Assembly: GCF_000734965.1 (NCBI RefSeq)
Contig: NZ_JMTB01000059.1
Span: 124,001 to 188,000 of the forward strand
Direction: 5' to 3'
DNA: 64,000 bases
From: Trabulsiella guamensis ATCC 49490
GTDB taxonomy: Bacteria; Pseudomonadota; Gammaproteobacteria; Enterobacterales; Enterobacteriaceae
This document shows, one piece after another, positions 1 through 10,178 of the stretch (position 1 is the first letter of the stretch; each line of letters begins with the position of its first letter). The translations under genes and the position numbers were made by a program. The notes beneath the pieces were generated by a model that was not told the origin of the DNA, searched no databases, and saw nothing but the letters and a program-made list of their open reading frames with translations.

Positions 1-40
1 GACTGGCGTCAGAGTAAAGAAAGCGAAAAATTCTCAATTT

Positions 41-76
41 GCTGGCGAGTCCACGTCCCGGAAATGGACCGCCAGC
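41..76. repeat. Stem-loop downstream of kefC
   Basis: The arms GCTGGCG and CGCCAGC, extended by GTCCA and TGGAC, form an imperfect hairpin around CGTCCCGGAAA. It lies beyond kefC, where E. coli has folA on the same strand. It could be a second terminator or a fold in the folA leader. No gene is visible in bases 1-136. Confidence 0.4.
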
Positions 77-90
77 ATTACAGTGTTTAA

Positions 91-136
91 GAAACAAAAC
101 GTTAGCCGTAAAGTGTGCGTAACATCACACTTTACG
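91..136 (-). terminator. Probable kefC terminator
   Basis: A perfect 11-base inverted repeat (CGTAAAGTGTG at 107-117, CACACTTTACG at 126-136) starts directly after the kefC stop codon. On the minus strand it is followed by a broken T-rich stretch. Position and shape fit a factor-independent terminator, though the T tract is weak. Confidence 0.6.
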
Positions 137-2002
137 TTACATGGTTGGTCGACTTTCCGGTTCATCCTCTGCCTTACCGGTGTGCTTCCCCTCTTCCGTT
201 CCCTGCCAGCCATGACGCTGAATAATCGACAGATGATTGCGATCTTCATTGATGATGTCGGTCAGCATCGCGCTGGTGCGCTTATACACCGCGGCAAAGG
301 AGGCATCATCCTCTTCCGCCATATCCACCATCTCTTCCACCATCCGTTCGTTAAAGCGGCGGAACAGGTCAGCACGCTCGCGCGCCTCGTACGCGCCTAG
401 CCCCAGCGCTTCCAGCGTCATGCGTCCGGATTTCAGCGCCCCTTCGAAGGTTTCACGCTCTGGCGCTTCAACGCCTGCCTGGCGCAGCTGAATGTAATGA
501 TCCACATCGCGGGCGCGGGAGATGATTTTCAGCGTCGGGAAGTGTTCCTTCACCAGGGCCGTTAGTTGCAGACTCGCCTGTGGATCATCAATGGCATTGA
601 TGAGTACTTCGGCTTTTGCCGCACCGGCAGACTCGAGTAGATCGACCCGTGTCGCATCGCCATAGAAAACTTTCATATCGAATTTACGCAGGGTATCCAC
701 ATGGTCGGGATCGTGATCGAGAATCACCATTTTCACGCCGCTGGAGAGCAGCAAACGACCGGCGATCTGGCCGTAACGGCCGAACCCGGCGATGATCACG
801 CGCGGCTGCTCTTCGTCTATCTCGTCAGCCTCGCGCTCTTCGCCGCCGCCGGATTTCTCCAGACGGGTCAGCAGCACCAGCAGAATCGGCGTTGCCGCCA
901 TCGACAGCGCCACCGCCAGCGTCAGCGCTTTCGCCCACTCAGGATCCAGCACGTTCGCCATTTGCGCCGCGCCAAAAACCACAAAGGCGAACTCACTACC
1001 CTGCCCTAACAGCACGGCAAACCAGCGGCGCTGCGCCTTCGGTACGCCCAGCGGACGCGCCACCAGCCACAGCATCAGCAGCTTAATCAGCAGGAATCCG
1101 GCGAGCAAAATGAGGATCCGCAGCGGATGCGTCACCAGCGTACCGAAATCAACAGACATGCCGACGCCAATGAAGAACAACCCCAGCAGCAGCCCTTTAA
1201 ACGGTTCGATATCGCTTTCCAGCGCATGACGATATTCCGAACTGGCTAACAGCACACCGGCGAGAAACGCCCCCATCGCCATCGACAGTCCGACCTCTTC
1301 CAGCAACAGCCCGAAACCAAACACCAGAAACAGCGCCACGGCGCTGAACACTTCCCGCAACCCGGAGCGGGCGACAAAGCGCAATACCGGGCGGGTCACA
1401 TAGCGGCCCAACAGAACCACCAGCACCAGCGCCGCCGCCACTTTCAGCGCCGACAGCGCGAAAGCGCCAAGGGTCGTTGATGCGCCACTGGCGGCCAGTA
1501 GCGGGATCATTGCCACCAGCGGAATGGCGGCGATATCCTGGAACAGCAGAACCGCAAAAGCACCACGCCCCATAGGCGTCAGGGTCAGGTTACGTTCGTT
1601 CATTGCCTGCATAGCGATAGCCGTGGAGGAGAGCGCCAGCGTCATACCGATCAGTTCCGCCACTTTCCAGTCGAGACCCAGCAGCATACAGAAACCGCCG
1701 AGCAACACGCCACAGGCAACCATCTGCAATGCGCCGCCGCCAAATACCGAAGCGCGTAGCTTCCACAACCGCTGCGGATCAAGCTCAAGGCCGATAACGA
1801 ACAACATCAGTACCACGCCAATTTCCGCGAAGTGGAGAATCGACTCTGCGTCGGTCACCAGACGCAACCCCCACGGCCCGATAATACAACCGGCGATCAG
1901 ATACCCGAGCACCGATCCCAGCCCCAGCCGGACGGCAATCGGCACGATCAGCGCCGCCGAGCCGAGATAAATCAGCGCCTGTATCAGCGTATGGCTATCC
2001 AT
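137..2002 (-). CDS. kefC: KefC glutathione-gated potassium efflux antiporter
   Basis: KefC exports potassium in exchange for protons when electrophile adducts of glutathione accumulate, which acidifies and protects the cytoplasm. The first ~380 residues are a chain of hydrophobic segments of the monovalent cation:proton antiporter-2 type. After a charged linker, a regulatory RCK domain with the nucleotide-binding motif GFGRYG begins near residue 400, and a charged tail ends the protein. Its 621 residues match the family (about 620). The start was set at the ATG of MDSHTL because upstream in-frame codons belong to the overlapping kefF. The two genes overlap by 8 bases, the usual kefF-kefC arrangement, and KefF is the partner needed for full activity. 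Confidence 0.96.
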   Translation of the reverse strand: MDSHTLIQALIYLGSAALIVPIAVRLGLGSVLGYLIAGCIIGPWGLRLVTDAESILHFAEIGVVLMLFVIGLELDPQRLWKLRASVFGGGALQMVACGVLLGGFCMLLGLDWKVAELIGMTLALSSTAIAMQAMNERNLTLTPMGRGAFAVLLFQDIAAIPLVAMIPLLAASGASTTLGAFALSALKVAAALVLVVLLGRYVTRPVLRFVARSGLREVFSAVALFLVFGFGLLLEEVGLSMAMGAFLAGVLLASSEYRHALESDIEPFKGLLLGLFFIGVGMSVDFGTLVTHPLRILILLAGFLLIKLLMLWLVARPLGVPKAQRRWFAVLLGQGSEFAFVVFGAAQMANVLDPEWAKALTLAVALSMAATPILLVLLTRLEKSGGGEEREADEIDEEQPRVIIAGFGRYGQIAGRLLLSSGVKMVILDHDPDHVDTLRKFDMKVFYGDATRVDLLESAGAAKAEVLINAIDDPQASLQLTALVKEHFPTLKIISRARDVDHYIQLRQAGVEAPERETFEGALKSGRMTLEALGLGAYEARERADLFRRFNERMVEEMVDMAEEDDASFAAVYKRTSAMLTDIINEDRNHLSIIQRHGWQGTEEGKHTGKAEDEPESRPTM

Positions 2003-2525
2003 GGTTCGCCTCCTGCCAGTCGATGAGTCGCTGTCTGAAGTGTCGCGCCTGTGCCTGCAGCGTTTCGTCGTCACAAACAAAGGTGCAGTGCATAGCAAAC
2101 GGCGGCAGCCATTTCAGGCCGCAATAAAGGGCCGTTGCCTGTAGCGGTTGCGCCAGCACGTCAAATCCTGGATGGGAACCGATATCAAAATGGCTTTCAC
2201 CGCCACCGGTAGTGACTGCCCACATCAGGCTTTTACCGTGCAACGCCTTGCCGCCGTGACCGTAGGCCCAGCCGTGAGAAAGCACTTTGTCGATCCACAA
2301 TTTGAGAAGCGGCGGGATGCTGTACCATTGCATCGGATGTTGCCAGACGATCAGGTCAGCGCGAGAAAGCGCGTCCTGCTCGGCGGCAACATCGATATTA
2401 AAATCAGGATAAAGATGATAAAGCGAACGGATTTCGACGTCGTCGAGCTCCCTGACCTGCTCAATCATCCGTTTGTTCGCATGCGAATGATGCGGATAAG
2501 GATGGGCATAAATAATTAAAATCAT
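1995..2525 (-). CDS. kefF: KefF, ancillary oxidoreductase subunit of KefC
   Basis: A flavodoxin-like NAD(P)H:quinone oxidoreductase that binds KefC in the cytoplasm and is required for full efflux activity. The 176-residue protein begins [17 protein letters not shown] and carries the conserved [17 protein letters not shown] and TTGGGESHF segments of the family. The MILIIY start gives the length I know for E. coli KefF, so an in-frame ATG six codons upstream was not used. It is translationally coupled to kefC through an 8-base overlap. Confidence 0.96.
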   Translation of the reverse strand: MILIIYAHPYPHHSHANKRMIEQVRELDDVEIRSLYHLYPDFNIDVAAEQDALSRADLIVWQHPMQWYSIPPLLKLWIDKVLSHGWAYGHGGKALHGKSLMWAVTTGGGESHFDIGSHPGFDVLAQPLQATALYCGLKWLPPFAMHCTFVCDDETLQAQARHFRQRLIDWQEANHG

Positions 2526-2798
2526 GACTTTCCCAGCTGGCATTAACGCGTGATGTTAATCATAAGCGATTGCCGCTGAAAACGACATGAAAGCGCGTCG
2601 CGTTGTTACAGACCACCTCTTTTGTCAGATGAGAGGTCTCAGGCGGGAATAGAGTGCGGAGCAGATTTTCTTCACTTTGACCAGACGCTGGCCCTGGCAG
2701 CCGCGACCGGCAAGGTTATTGGAAAGATAATAAAGAAGCCACAAAGTGATTAGTGTCGTCAAACGACAGAATGCAGTGGCAAACGCCACTGCACAGGG
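2526..2798. other. Gap between kefF and the small lipoprotein gene
   Basis: About 270 bases without a supportable gene. It must contain the kefF promoter, but no convincing -10/-35 pair was seen. The only clear structure is the hairpin at its end (2772-2793). Confidence 0.5.
2772..2793 (-). terminator. Stem-loop after the small lipoprotein gene
   Basis: TGCAGTGGC and GCCACTGCA pair perfectly around a four-base loop just past the lipoprotein stop codon. The stretch after it on the minus strand is only partly T-rich, so it is a probable but weak terminator. Confidence 0.5.
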
Positions 2799-3032
2799 TT
2801 AATTATCCAGTTCACCCATTGTTTTAACCTGATCGCGGTTAATTTGTTCGGTTTGGCCGGTTTCTGCATTTTTGTATGATACCAGACCGGTATCATCATC
2901 CACCTGCGGTTTACCGTCGGTCACGATCGTACGGCCATCAGTGGTTTTCATTGCCTGGTTTGACGAACAGCCCGCTACCGTAAACAGCGCTGCAGCCGCC
3001 AGAACCGAACTGATCAAAAGTGTATTACGCAT
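2799..3032 (-). CDS. Small YgdI/YgdR-like lipoprotein (DUF903 type)
   Basis: A 77-residue predicted lipoprotein. Residues 1-19 form a signal peptide ([20 protein letters not shown]) ending in the lipobox VAGC, so the mature protein should start at the lipid-modified cysteine and sit in the envelope. The rest, with [19 protein letters not shown], resembles the one-domain YgdI/YgdR proteins, whose function is unknown. The MRNTLL start was chosen because it places the signal peptide at the N-terminus; an in-frame ATG 16 codons upstream would not. It stands alone between carB and kefF, where E. coli has the carnitine and fix genes. Confidence 0.85.
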   Translation of the reverse strand: MRNTLLISSVLAAAALFTVAGCSSNQAMKTTDGRTIVTDGKPQVDDDTGLVSYKNAETGQTEQINRDQVKTMGELDN

Positions 3033-3139
3033 GGTGTTTCCCCCTGCTTTTCCGTTAAGAATAATGATCTGTCTAACCATTTTAGGCTAACTGACGGGGT
3101 TAAACGGGAAAACCAGAACACTCTGAAGAGGGGCAGTCA

Positions 3140-3175
3140 TTGAAACCCCGGCGAACACATGCCCGCCGGGGGTAT
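3140..3175 (-). terminator. carAB terminator hairpin
   Basis: CCCCGGCG (3146-3153) pairs with CGCCGGGG (3164-3171) immediately after the carB stop codon. On the minus strand it is followed by a short TTTCAAT stretch. It probably ends the carAB transcript. Confidence 0.55.
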
Positions 3176-3178
3176 CAC

Positions 3179-6100
3179 TTACTTGTTAATTTGCGCGTGC
3201 ATTTCCTGAACGGAAATCACCTTCTCTGTGGCATCCGAGTTCAGCGCCATGGCGGTGGCGAAACCGCCGTTCAGCGTGGTGTCGTAATGCACTTTGTACT
3301 GCAGCGCGCTGCGGCGAATCAGCTTGGAGTCTTCAATCGCCTGACGCCCTGCAGTGGTGTTGATGATGTAGGTGTATTCGCCATTCTTGATACGATCCTG
3401 AATGTGCGGACGCCCTTCATGCACCTTGTTCACCAGACGCGGGTTAATGCCAGCTTCGCCAAGGACAATCGCAGTGCCGTGGGTCGCATCCAGCTCAAAG
3501 CCCTGTTTCAGCAGCTTGGCCGCCAGATCCACCACGCGCTCTTTATCGCCTTCGCGAACCGAGAGCAGCGCGCGGCCATTTTTCTTCATCGTCGAGTTGC
3601 TGCCGAGTTGTGCTTTAGCAAACGCTTCGGCGAAGGTACGACCAACGCCCATGACTTCCCCGGTAGAGCGCATTTCCGGCCCTAACAGCGGGTCAACGCC
3701 CGGGAATTTATTGAACGGCAAGACCACTTCTTTCACGGAGTAGTACGGCGGGATAACCTCTTTCGTCACACCCTGCTGTGCCAGCGTTTTGCCGGCCATC
3801 ACGCGCGCCGCCACTTTCGCCAGTTGAACACCGGTGGCTTTGGAAACAAACGGCACGGTACGTGCTGCACGTGGGTTAACTTCAATCAGATACACTTCGT
3901 TGTCTTTCACCGCAAACTGCACGTTCATCAGACCGCGCACCTGCAACTCAAAGGCCAGCTTCTGTACCTGCTGGCGCATCACATTCTGAATTTCCTGACT
4001 CAGGGTGTACGCCGGCAGCGAACAGGCGGAGTCGCCGGAGTGAACACCCGCCTGCTCGATGTGCTCCATAATGCCGCCAATCAGCACTGTTTCGCCGTCG
4101 CAGATGGCGTCAACATCCACTTCTACCGCGTCGTCGAGGAAGTGATCCAGCAGCACCGGCGCGTCGTTGGAGACACTGACTGCCGTCAGGAAGTAACGAC
4201 GCAGATCCGCTTCGTCGTAGACGATTTCCATCGCACGGCCGCCCAGCACGTAAGACGGGCGCACCACCAGCGGGTAGCCAATCTCTTTCGCTCGTTCAAC
4301 AGCTTGTTCAATGGCCGTCACGGTGGCGTTCGCAGGCTGTTTCAGTTTCAGACGCTCAACCGCATGCTGAAAGCGTTCACGGTCTTCGGCGCGGTCGATG
4401 GCATCCGGGCTGGTGCCGATCACCGGAACACCTGCGGCTTCAAGCGCACGCGCCAGTTTCAGTGGCGTCTGACCGCCATACTGCACGATGACGCCTTTCG
4501 GCTTCTCGATGCGGACGATTTCCAGCACGTCTTCCAGTGTTACTGGCTCAAAGTACAGACGATCGGAAGTGTCGTAATCCGTAGAGACGGTTTCCGGGTT
4601 ACAGTTGACCATGATGGTCTCATAACCGTCTTCACGTAGCGCCAGCGAGGCGTGTACACAGCAGTAGTCGAACTCAATGCCCTGGCCGATACGGTTTGGA
4701 CCACCGCCGAGGACCATGATTTTTTCGCGGTCGACAGACGGATTTGCTTCGCATTCGTCTTCATAGGTTGAGTACATGTACGCGGTGTCGGTGGCGAATT
4801 CCGCCGCACAGGTGTCAACACGCTTGTAGACCGGGTGGAGATCGTACTGGTCACGCAGCTTGCGGATTTCCGCTTCGCGTACACCTGCCAGTTTTGCCAG
4901 ACGCGCGTCAGCAAAGCCTTTGCGTTTGAGCACGCGCAGGAAGTCAGCATCGAGGCCGTTAATACCGACATCCGCCACTTTCTCTTCCAGACGCACCAGC
5001 TCTTCAATCTGCACCAGGAACCAGCGGTCAATGTTGGTCAGGTTGAATACACCGTCGACAGACAACCCCGCGCGGAACGCGTCAGCGATGTACCAGATAC
5101 GCTCAGCGCCCGCGTCTTTCAGCTCGCGGCGGATTTTGGTCAGCGCTTCCGGGTCATCAAGGCTCACTTTCGGGTCGAAACCGGTCGCCCCCACTTCCAG
5201 ACCACGCAGCGCTTTCTGCATCGACTCCTGCTGCGTGCGGCCAATCGCCATCACTTCGCCGACCGATTTCATCTGGGTGGTCAGACGGTCATTGGCACCC
5301 GCGAATTTTTCAAAGTTGAAGCGCGGAATTTTGGTGACAACGTAGTCGATGGACGGCTCGAACGAGGCCGGAGTGCGACCACCGGTGATGTCGTTCATCA
5401 GTTCGTCGAGGGTGTAGCCCACGGCCAGTTTCGCTGCCACTTTGGCAATCGGGAAGCCAGTCGCTTTAGAGGCCAGCGCCGAAGAGCGGGAAACGCGCGG
5501 GTTCATTTCGATCACAATCAGGCGACCGTTTTTCGGGTTCACTGCGAACTGTACGTTTGAACCGCCGGTTTCGACGCCGATTTCACGCAGTACCGCCATC
5601 GAGGCATTACGCATGATTTGGTATTCTTTGTCGGTCAACGTTTGCGCCGGAGCGACGGTGATGGAGTCACCGGTGTGAATGCCCATGGCATCGAAGTTTT
5701 CGATGGAACAGACGATGATGCAGTTGTCGTTCTTATCGCGCACCACTTCCATTTCATACTCTTTCCAGCCAATCAGCGACTCATCAATCAGCAGTTCGCT
5801 GGTCGGGGAAAGGTCGAGACCGCGTTCGCAAATCTCTTCAAACTCTTCACGGTTGTAAGCAATGCCACCGCCAGTACCGCCCATGGTGAAGGACGGGCGA
5901 ATGATGCACGGATAACCGACGTCAGCCGCTACTGCCAGCGCTTCTTCCATCGTATGCGCGATGCCGGAGCGCGCGGTGTCGAGGCCGATTTTCTTCATCG
6001 CAACGTCGAAACGGCGACGGTCTTCAGCTTTATCGATGGCGTCAGCAGTGGCACCGATCATAGTGACGCCAAACTCGGCCAGCACGCCCTGACGCTCAAG

Positions 6101-6403
6101 CTCCAGCGCACAGTTCAGCGCCGTCTGACCGCCCATGGTCGGCAGCACCGCATCCGGGCGCTCTTTTTCGATGATTTTGCGCACCACTTCCCAGTGAATC
6201 GGCTCGATGTAAGTGGCATCGGCCATTTCCGGGTCGGTCATGATGGTCGCCGGGTTGGAATTCACCAGAATGACGCGATAACCCTCTTCGCGCAGCGCTT
6301 TACACGCCTGGGCACCAGAATAGTCAAATTCGCAGGCCTGGCCGATGACAATCGGGCCAGCGCCAAGGATCAGGATGCTTTTAATATCTGTACGTTTTGG
6401 CAT
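3179..6403 (-). CDS. carB: Carbamoyl-phosphate synthase large subunit
   Basis: The synthetase subunit makes carbamoyl phosphate from bicarbonate, two ATP and the ammonia channelled from CarA, feeding arginine and pyrimidine synthesis. The 1074 residues show the duplicated architecture: two ATP-grasp halves, each opened by a similar segment ([21 protein letters not shown] at the start, [19 protein letters not shown] past the middle), then a C-terminal allosteric MGS-like domain. E. coli CarB is 1073 residues and nearly identical. It follows carA by 18 bases on the same strand, so the two form an operon controlled from the region upstream of carA. Confidence 0.99.
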   Translation of the reverse strand: MPKRTDIKSILILGAGPIVIGQACEFDYSGAQACKALREEGYRVILVNSNPATIMTDPEMADATYIEPIHWEVVRKIIEKERPDAVLPTMGGQTALNCALELERQGVLAEFGVTMIGATADAIDKAEDRRRFDVAMKKIGLDTARSGIAHTMEEALAVAADVGYPCIIRPSFTMGGTGGGIAYNREEFEEICERGLDLSPTSELLIDESLIGWKEYEMEVVRDKNDNCIIVCSIENFDAMGIHTGDSITVAPAQTLTDKEYQIMRNASMAVLREIGVETGGSNVQFAVNPKNGRLIVIEMNPRVSRSSALASKATGFPIAKVAAKLAVGYTLDELMNDITGGRTPASFEPSIDYVVTKIPRFNFEKFAGANDRLTTQMKSVGEVMAIGRTQQESMQKALRGLEVGATGFDPKVSLDDPEALTKIRRELKDAGAERIWYIADAFRAGLSVDGVFNLTNIDRWFLVQIEELVRLEEKVADVGINGLDADFLRVLKRKGFADARLAKLAGVREAEIRKLRDQYDLHPVYKRVDTCAAEFATDTAYMYSTYEDECEANPSVDREKIMVLGGGPNRIGQGIEFDYCCVHASLALREDGYETIMVNCNPETVSTDYDTSDRLYFEPVTLEDVLEIVRIEKPKGVIVQYGGQTPLKLARALEAAGVPVIGTSPDAIDRAEDRERFQHAVERLKLKQPANATVTAIEQAVERAKEIGYPLVVRPSYVLGGRAMEIVYDEADLRRYFLTAVSVSNDAPVLLDHFLDDAVEVDVDAICDGETVLIGGIMEHIEQAGVHSGDSACSLPAYTLSQEIQNVMRQQVQKLAFELQVRGLMNVQFAVKDNEVYLIEVNPRAARTVPFVSKATGVQLAKVAARVMAGKTLAQQGVTKEVIPPYYSVKEVVLPFNKFPGVDPLLGPEMRSTGEVMGVGRTFAEAFAKAQLGSNSTMKKNGRALLSVREGDKERVVDLAAKLLKQGFELDATHGTAIVLGEAGINPRLVNKVHEGRPHIQDRIKNGEYTYIINTTAGRQAIEDSKLIRRSALQYKVHYDTTLNGGFATAMALNSDATEKVISVQEMHAQINK

Positions 6404-6421
6404 GGTTCTCTCAGCTCCTGA

Positions 6422-7570
6422 TTATTTAGCGGTCTTACGGTAGGTCTCGATAAGTTCGATAAAGTGATCGAACAGCGGCGCCGCGTCGTGCGGGCCCGGG
6501 CTGGCTTCAGGGTGTCCCTGGAAGCTGAACGCCGGTTTGTCGGTGCGATGGATCCCCTGCAGGGTACCGTCAAACAGCGATTTGTGGGTGACGCGAAGGC
6601 TGGCGGGCATCGACGCTTCATCCACCGCAAAACCGTGGTTCTGCGCGGTGATCATGACCGTGTTGTTGTCGATATCTTTCACCGGGTGGTTGCCGCCGTG
6701 GTGGCCAAACTTCATTTTGACGGTTTTCGCACCGCTCGCCAGCGCCAGCAACTGATGGCCGAGGCAGATACCAAAGACCGGAATATCGGTGTCGAGGAAC
6801 TGTTTAATCGCGGCGATAGCGTAATCGCACGGTGCCGGGTCGCCAGGACCGTTGGAGAGGAAAATGCCGTCCGGGTTCATCTTCAGAACTTCGTCCGCCG
6901 GGGTCTGGGCCGGAACCACTGTCAGGCGGCAGCCTCTGTCCACCAGCATGCGCAGAATGTTGCGCTTGGCACCAAAGTCATAGGCCACGACGTGGAATGG
7001 CAGCTCGTCTTCTTTCTTCGCTTCCGGCAGGTCGCCGGCAAGCGTCCAGCTGCCTTGCGTCCAGCTATAGTTTTCAGCAGTGGTCACTTCTTTCGCCAGG
7101 TCCATGCCGTTCAGGCCCGGAAACGCTTTCGCTTTTTCCAGCGCCAGCGTGGCGTCAGGGTTATCACCAGCGATGATGCAGCCGTTCTGGGCGCCCTTCT
7201 CGCGCAGCAAACGCGTCAGCTTACGGGTATCGATATCGGCAATCGCCACAATGTTGTGACGTTTCAGATAAGACGAGAGGTCTTCGGTATTGCGGAAGTT
7301 GCTGGCAATCAGCGGCAGATCACGAATGACCAGACCTTGTGCATGTACCTGAGAGGATTCTTCATCAGCGGCGTTGGTGCCGACATTGCCGATATGAGGA
7401 TAAGTAAGAGTGACGATTTGGCGGGAGTAGGAAGGATCAGTGAGGATTTCTTGATAACCGGTCATTGAAGTATTGAAAACGACTTCCCCAACCGCCGTGC
7501 CCGTTGCCCCTATGGCCCGACCGTGAAACTGGGTTCCGTCTTCCAGAACCAAAAGCGCTGACTTTATCAA
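6422..7570 (-). CDS. carA: Carbamoyl-phosphate synthase small subunit
   Basis: This class-I glutamine amidotransferase subunit hydrolyses glutamine and passes ammonia to CarB. The catalytic nucleophile motif is [13 protein letters not shown], with the partner histidine and glutamate in [13 protein letters not shown]. The start is a TTG at 7568-7570: it gives the family length of 382 residues ([16 protein letters not shown]), lies six bases after a strong GGAGG, and E. coli carA also starts with TTG as I recall. A longer reading from an ATG at 7597 would translate through an ArgR operator and is rejected. First gene of the carAB operon. Confidence 0.98.
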   Translation of the reverse strand: MIKSALLVLEDGTQFHGRAIGATGTAVGEVVFNTSMTGYQEILTDPSYSRQIVTLTYPHIGNVGTNAADEESSQVHAQGLVIRDLPLIASNFRNTEDLSSYLKRHNIVAIADIDTRKLTRLLREKGAQNGCIIAGDNPDATLALEKAKAFPGLNGMDLAKEVTTAENYSWTQGSWTLAGDLPEAKKEDELPFHVVAYDFGAKRNILRMLVDRGCRLTVVPAQTPADEVLKMNPDGIFLSNGPGDPAPCDYAIAAIKQFLDTDIPVFGICLGHQLLALASGAKTVKMKFGHHGGNHPVKDIDNNTVMITAQNHGFAVDEASMPASLRVTHKSLFDGTLQGIHRTDKPAFSFQGHPEASPGPHDAAPLFDHFIELIETYRKTAK

Positions 7571-7582
7571 AACACCCTCCAA

Positions 7583-7598
7583 AGAATATTCACTCACT
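7583..7598 (-). promoter_or_regulatory. ArgR box 1 of carA
   Basis: On the minus strand AGTGAGTGAATATTCT, a good match to the 18-base arginine repressor consensus around TGAAT-ATTCA. It lies directly before the GGAGG ribosome binding site and is paired with a second box one helical turn-and-a-half upstream, the usual hexameric ArgR arrangement. Confidence 0.8.
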
Positions 7599-7603
7599 TT
7601 ATC

Positions 7604-7619
7604 TGCATATTAATTCACA
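7604..7619 (-). promoter_or_regulatory. ArgR box 2 of carA
   Basis: On the minus strand TGTGAATTAATATGCA, the second arginine repressor half of the pair. Spacing to box 1 is 21 bases start to start, which is typical for adjacent ARG boxes. Confidence 0.8.
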
Positions 7620-7789
7620 ACCATAGTATGAATCAATGCAAATCTGCTGCCCGCGAATTTCTGGCAAACGGCGGCATTCTGGAGATATGAGGGGTAAAAG
7701 TCAACTCAAAACACCAATTTTGATTGTTATTTTGCGCCACTGGATAAGTTATGTGGTTTTAACAGGCAAAATGATCATCAAAGTCTGTG

Positions 7790-7805
7790 CAGAAAACGCT
7801 TGCGC
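7790..7805. promoter_or_regulatory. PurR-like box upstream of carAB
   Basis: CAGAAAACGCTTGCGC matches 11 of 16 positions of the PurR consensus ACGCAAACGTTTGCGT, including the central AAACG and TTGCG. E. coli carAB is repressed by PurR from its upstream promoter region, which supports the call. Confidence 0.6.
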
Positions 7806-7846
7806 GGCTAAAAGAATGTCATCCATACCTGCAGACCATAAAAAAG

Positions 7847-7862
7847 TGGACCATCCGGTCAA
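7847..7862. promoter_or_regulatory. RutR-like box upstream of carAB
   Basis: TGGACCATCCGGTCAA matches the RutR palindrome TTGACCANNTGGTCAA at all but two of its 14 defined positions. RutR, which senses uracil, is known to act on carAB in E. coli, so both motif and place fit. Confidence 0.7.
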
Positions 7863-7937
7863 AATTTACAAATTATCAACACAAATAAGAAAGAAAACAC
7901 ATAGTAATAAGCAGTTAATGAAAAAATAGAAGCAGAA

Positions 7938-7973
7938 CAGGGAAAAATAAAAGGGCAATAAAACTATTGCCCT
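7938..7973 (-). terminator. dapB terminator
   Basis: AGGGCAATA and TATTGCCCT pair perfectly around a four-base loop at 7952-7973. On the minus strand the stem is followed by TTTATTTTTCCC, a good T tract. It lies about 55 bases after the dapB stop codon. Confidence 0.85.
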
Positions 7974-8026
7974 ACGCAATCAACAGCTTATGACTGCTAA
8001 TACCACATCACGAACGGTGCAAAACC

Positions 8027-8869
<843 letters not shown>

Positions 8870-8976
8870 TCAGGTAAACCGTTTTTCAGAGTAACCAGCC
8901 TCTGCCGGGGCCGCTATCTGAAAACGCCAGTAATTAGAATTTAACGTTATGTGGCGGGAGATATCAGTAAAAAACA

Positions 8977-9990
8977 TCACCCTCGGCGAAAACCACAGGA
9001 TTCCCTGATCACCAGTGCCGGTGGCAGGATAATGCGTTTCGGTGGCTCGTCATTGCCCTGAATCCGACTGAAAAGCAGCTCTCCCGCCTTACGGCCAATC
9101 TCTTTTGCCGCCACCGAGACAGTGGTCAGCGCCGGTTGCACCAGCGCGGCTTCGGTGATGTCGTCAAAGCCTACCAGCGCAAAATCGCGTCCCACTTCCC
9201 GCCCCATTTTACGCAGCGCCTGCATGACACCCAGCGCGACAATGTCCTGATAACAGACGGCAGCGGTGATTTGCGGGAACTGGCTGAAGAGCATTTCCGC
9301 CACCCGCGCGCCGTCGCTCTGGCTGGCCTGGGAAGTGACTATCCAGTCCGGATTGGGCGAAATGCCGTTTTCCAGCAACTTACTGGTGTAACCGCCAATA
9401 CGCTGCGAACGCGTGCCGGAACTTAGGCTACCGCCAATGAACGCAATATGCTGGTGTCCCAGCCGGAGCAAATGCGCCGTCGCCATCTGGGTACCGAGAA
9501 AGTTATCGGTACCAACAAAGTCAAAATCAGGATCGTTTAACGGACGCACGACCATAATGGCCGGAATATTGCGTCGCTTTAGCCCGTCGAAAAAGGCCTG
9601 CGGGGTTTCCCGGGCGGCACACAGCACCATGCCACAGGCGTTATTACGCATCAATGAATCTACAAACTTCTGTTGCCGCTCTTCTGATTCTTCGCTGTTC
9701 GCCAGGAACAGCAGCATCTCATGACGCTCCATTTCATGGCTTAACCCTGCCGTCATCTCGCCATAGAAAGGGTTAGTGATGTCGTGCAGCAGCAGACCGA
9801 CCTGGTTGCTGCTGCGATTGCGTAAGTTAGCGGCGGTCTGGTTGTAGACGTAGCCGGACTCGTCCAGCGCCTTCAGTACCCGCTCCCGGGTGGCCTGCGA
9901 GATACGGCCGCGGTTACGCAGTACCATTGAAACCGTGGCGGTTGAGACTCCCGCTATCCCGGCGACCTGCGCCAGCGTCACTGTGGTCAT
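8977..9990 (-). CDS. LacI/GalR-family repressor of the PTS island
   Basis: A 337-residue regulator. Residues 4-46 form the LacI helix-turn-helix and hinge (TLAQVAGIAGVSTATVSMVL, then RISQATRERVLKAL), followed by a periplasmic-binding-like effector domain with HDITNPFYGEM and the conserved VGFDDI near the end. The ATG of MTTVTL is chosen because it follows GGAGGA by a short gap and puts the helix-turn-helix at the N-terminus; an in-frame ATG 17 codons upstream is less likely. The gene is divergent from the PMI/PTS operon. Palindromes of LacI type lie 24 bases before its own start, before the operon and before the convergent isomerase pair, so it probably controls all three and itself. The effector is unknown, most likely a sugar or sugar phosphate. 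Confidence 0.92.
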   Translation of the reverse strand: MTTVTLAQVAGIAGVSTATVSMVLRNRGRISQATRERVLKALDESGYVYNQTAANLRNRSSNQVGLLLHDITNPFYGEMTAGLSHEMERHEMLLFLANSEESEERQQKFVDSLMRNNACGMVLCAARETPQAFFDGLKRRNIPAIMVVRPLNDPDFDFVGTDNFLGTQMATAHLLRLGHQHIAFIGGSLSSGTRSQRIGGYTSKLLENGISPNPDWIVTSQASQSDGARVAEMLFSQFPQITAAVCYQDIVALGVMQALRKMGREVGRDFALVGFDDITEAALVQPALTTVSVAAKEIGRKAGELLFSRIQGNDEPPKRIILPPALVIRESCGFRRG

Positions 9991-10013
9991 AACATCCTCC
10001 TTCGTTCCCTCCA

Positions 10014-10029
10014 GATTAATCGAATAACC
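10014..10029. promoter_or_regulatory. LacI-family operator O1 (before the repressor gene)
   Basis: GATTAATCGAATAACC differs by one base from the 16-base palindrome found exactly at 10136-10151 and 15892-15907. It sits in the leader of the repressor gene, so autoregulation is likely. Confidence 0.75.
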
Positions 10030-10097
10030 TGTAAATTGCATTTTTCCTTGTGAAGCACTTCACAGTCTCTGTTTCCGAAAGCCTTTTCCTGCGGATT

Positions 10098-10103
10098 TTG
10101 ACA
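10098..10103 (+). promoter_or_regulatory. Possible -35 box of the PMI/PTS operon
   Basis: A consensus TTGACA directly abuts operator-like site O2. No good -10 hexamer was found 16-18 bases downstream (the sequence there is ACTCTT), so the promoter is only a possibility and might need an activator. Confidence 0.35.
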
Positions 10104-10120
10104 GGTTAATCGCGTTAACC
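10104..10120. promoter_or_regulatory. Operator-like site O2
   Basis: GGTTAATCGCGTTAACC has perfect GGTTAA/TTAACC arms with a centre one base longer than the other sites. It may be a weaker repressor site or a spacing variant. Confidence 0.55.
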
Positions 10121-10135
10121 ACTCTTCCACATTGA

Positions 10136-10151
10136 GGTTAATCGATTAATC
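10136..10151. promoter_or_regulatory. LacI-family operator O3 (before the PMI/PTS operon)
   Basis: GGTTAATCGATTAATC is the exact reverse complement of the site at 15892-15907. Its core TTAATCGATTAA is a perfect 12-base palindrome with the central CG typical of LacI-family operators. It ends 27 bases before the ATG of the operon's first gene. Confidence 0.85.
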
Positions 10152-10178
10152 TTAATTTAACGCAGAGGGAGTCCGCTA

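Larger units (their letters stand above)
7571..8026. promoter_or_regulatory. carAB control region
   Basis: The 456-base gap between carA and dapB is AT-rich and holds no convincing gene. It contains, from carA outward, two ArgR boxes, a RutR-like palindrome, a PurR-like palindrome and the dapB terminator. The order of PurR and RutR relative to carA is given by their coordinates. E. coli carAB has an upstream pyrimidine/purine-controlled promoter and a downstream arginine-controlled one, and the boxes here fit that plan. Confidence 0.8.

Noticed and set aside
3824-4639. Long open frame of 271 codons opposite carB
   Set aside because: It lies wholly antisense to a highly conserved gene, has composition of a codon shadow and no ribosome binding site or family likeness. 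Several similar frames opposite carB, carA, ileS, dnaK and lplA are rejected for the same reason.
7636-7929. 97-codon plus-strand frame in the carA-dapB gap
   Set aside because: It runs through the PurR and RutR sites, has no recognisable protein features and no good ribosome binding site. Regulatory DNA explains the region better.
10098-10178. A sigma54 promoter for the PTS operon, as many mannose-type PTS operons have
   Set aside because: No GG-N10-GC element with a TGGCAC-TTGCT pattern was seen, and the regulator is LacI-type rather than LevR-type.
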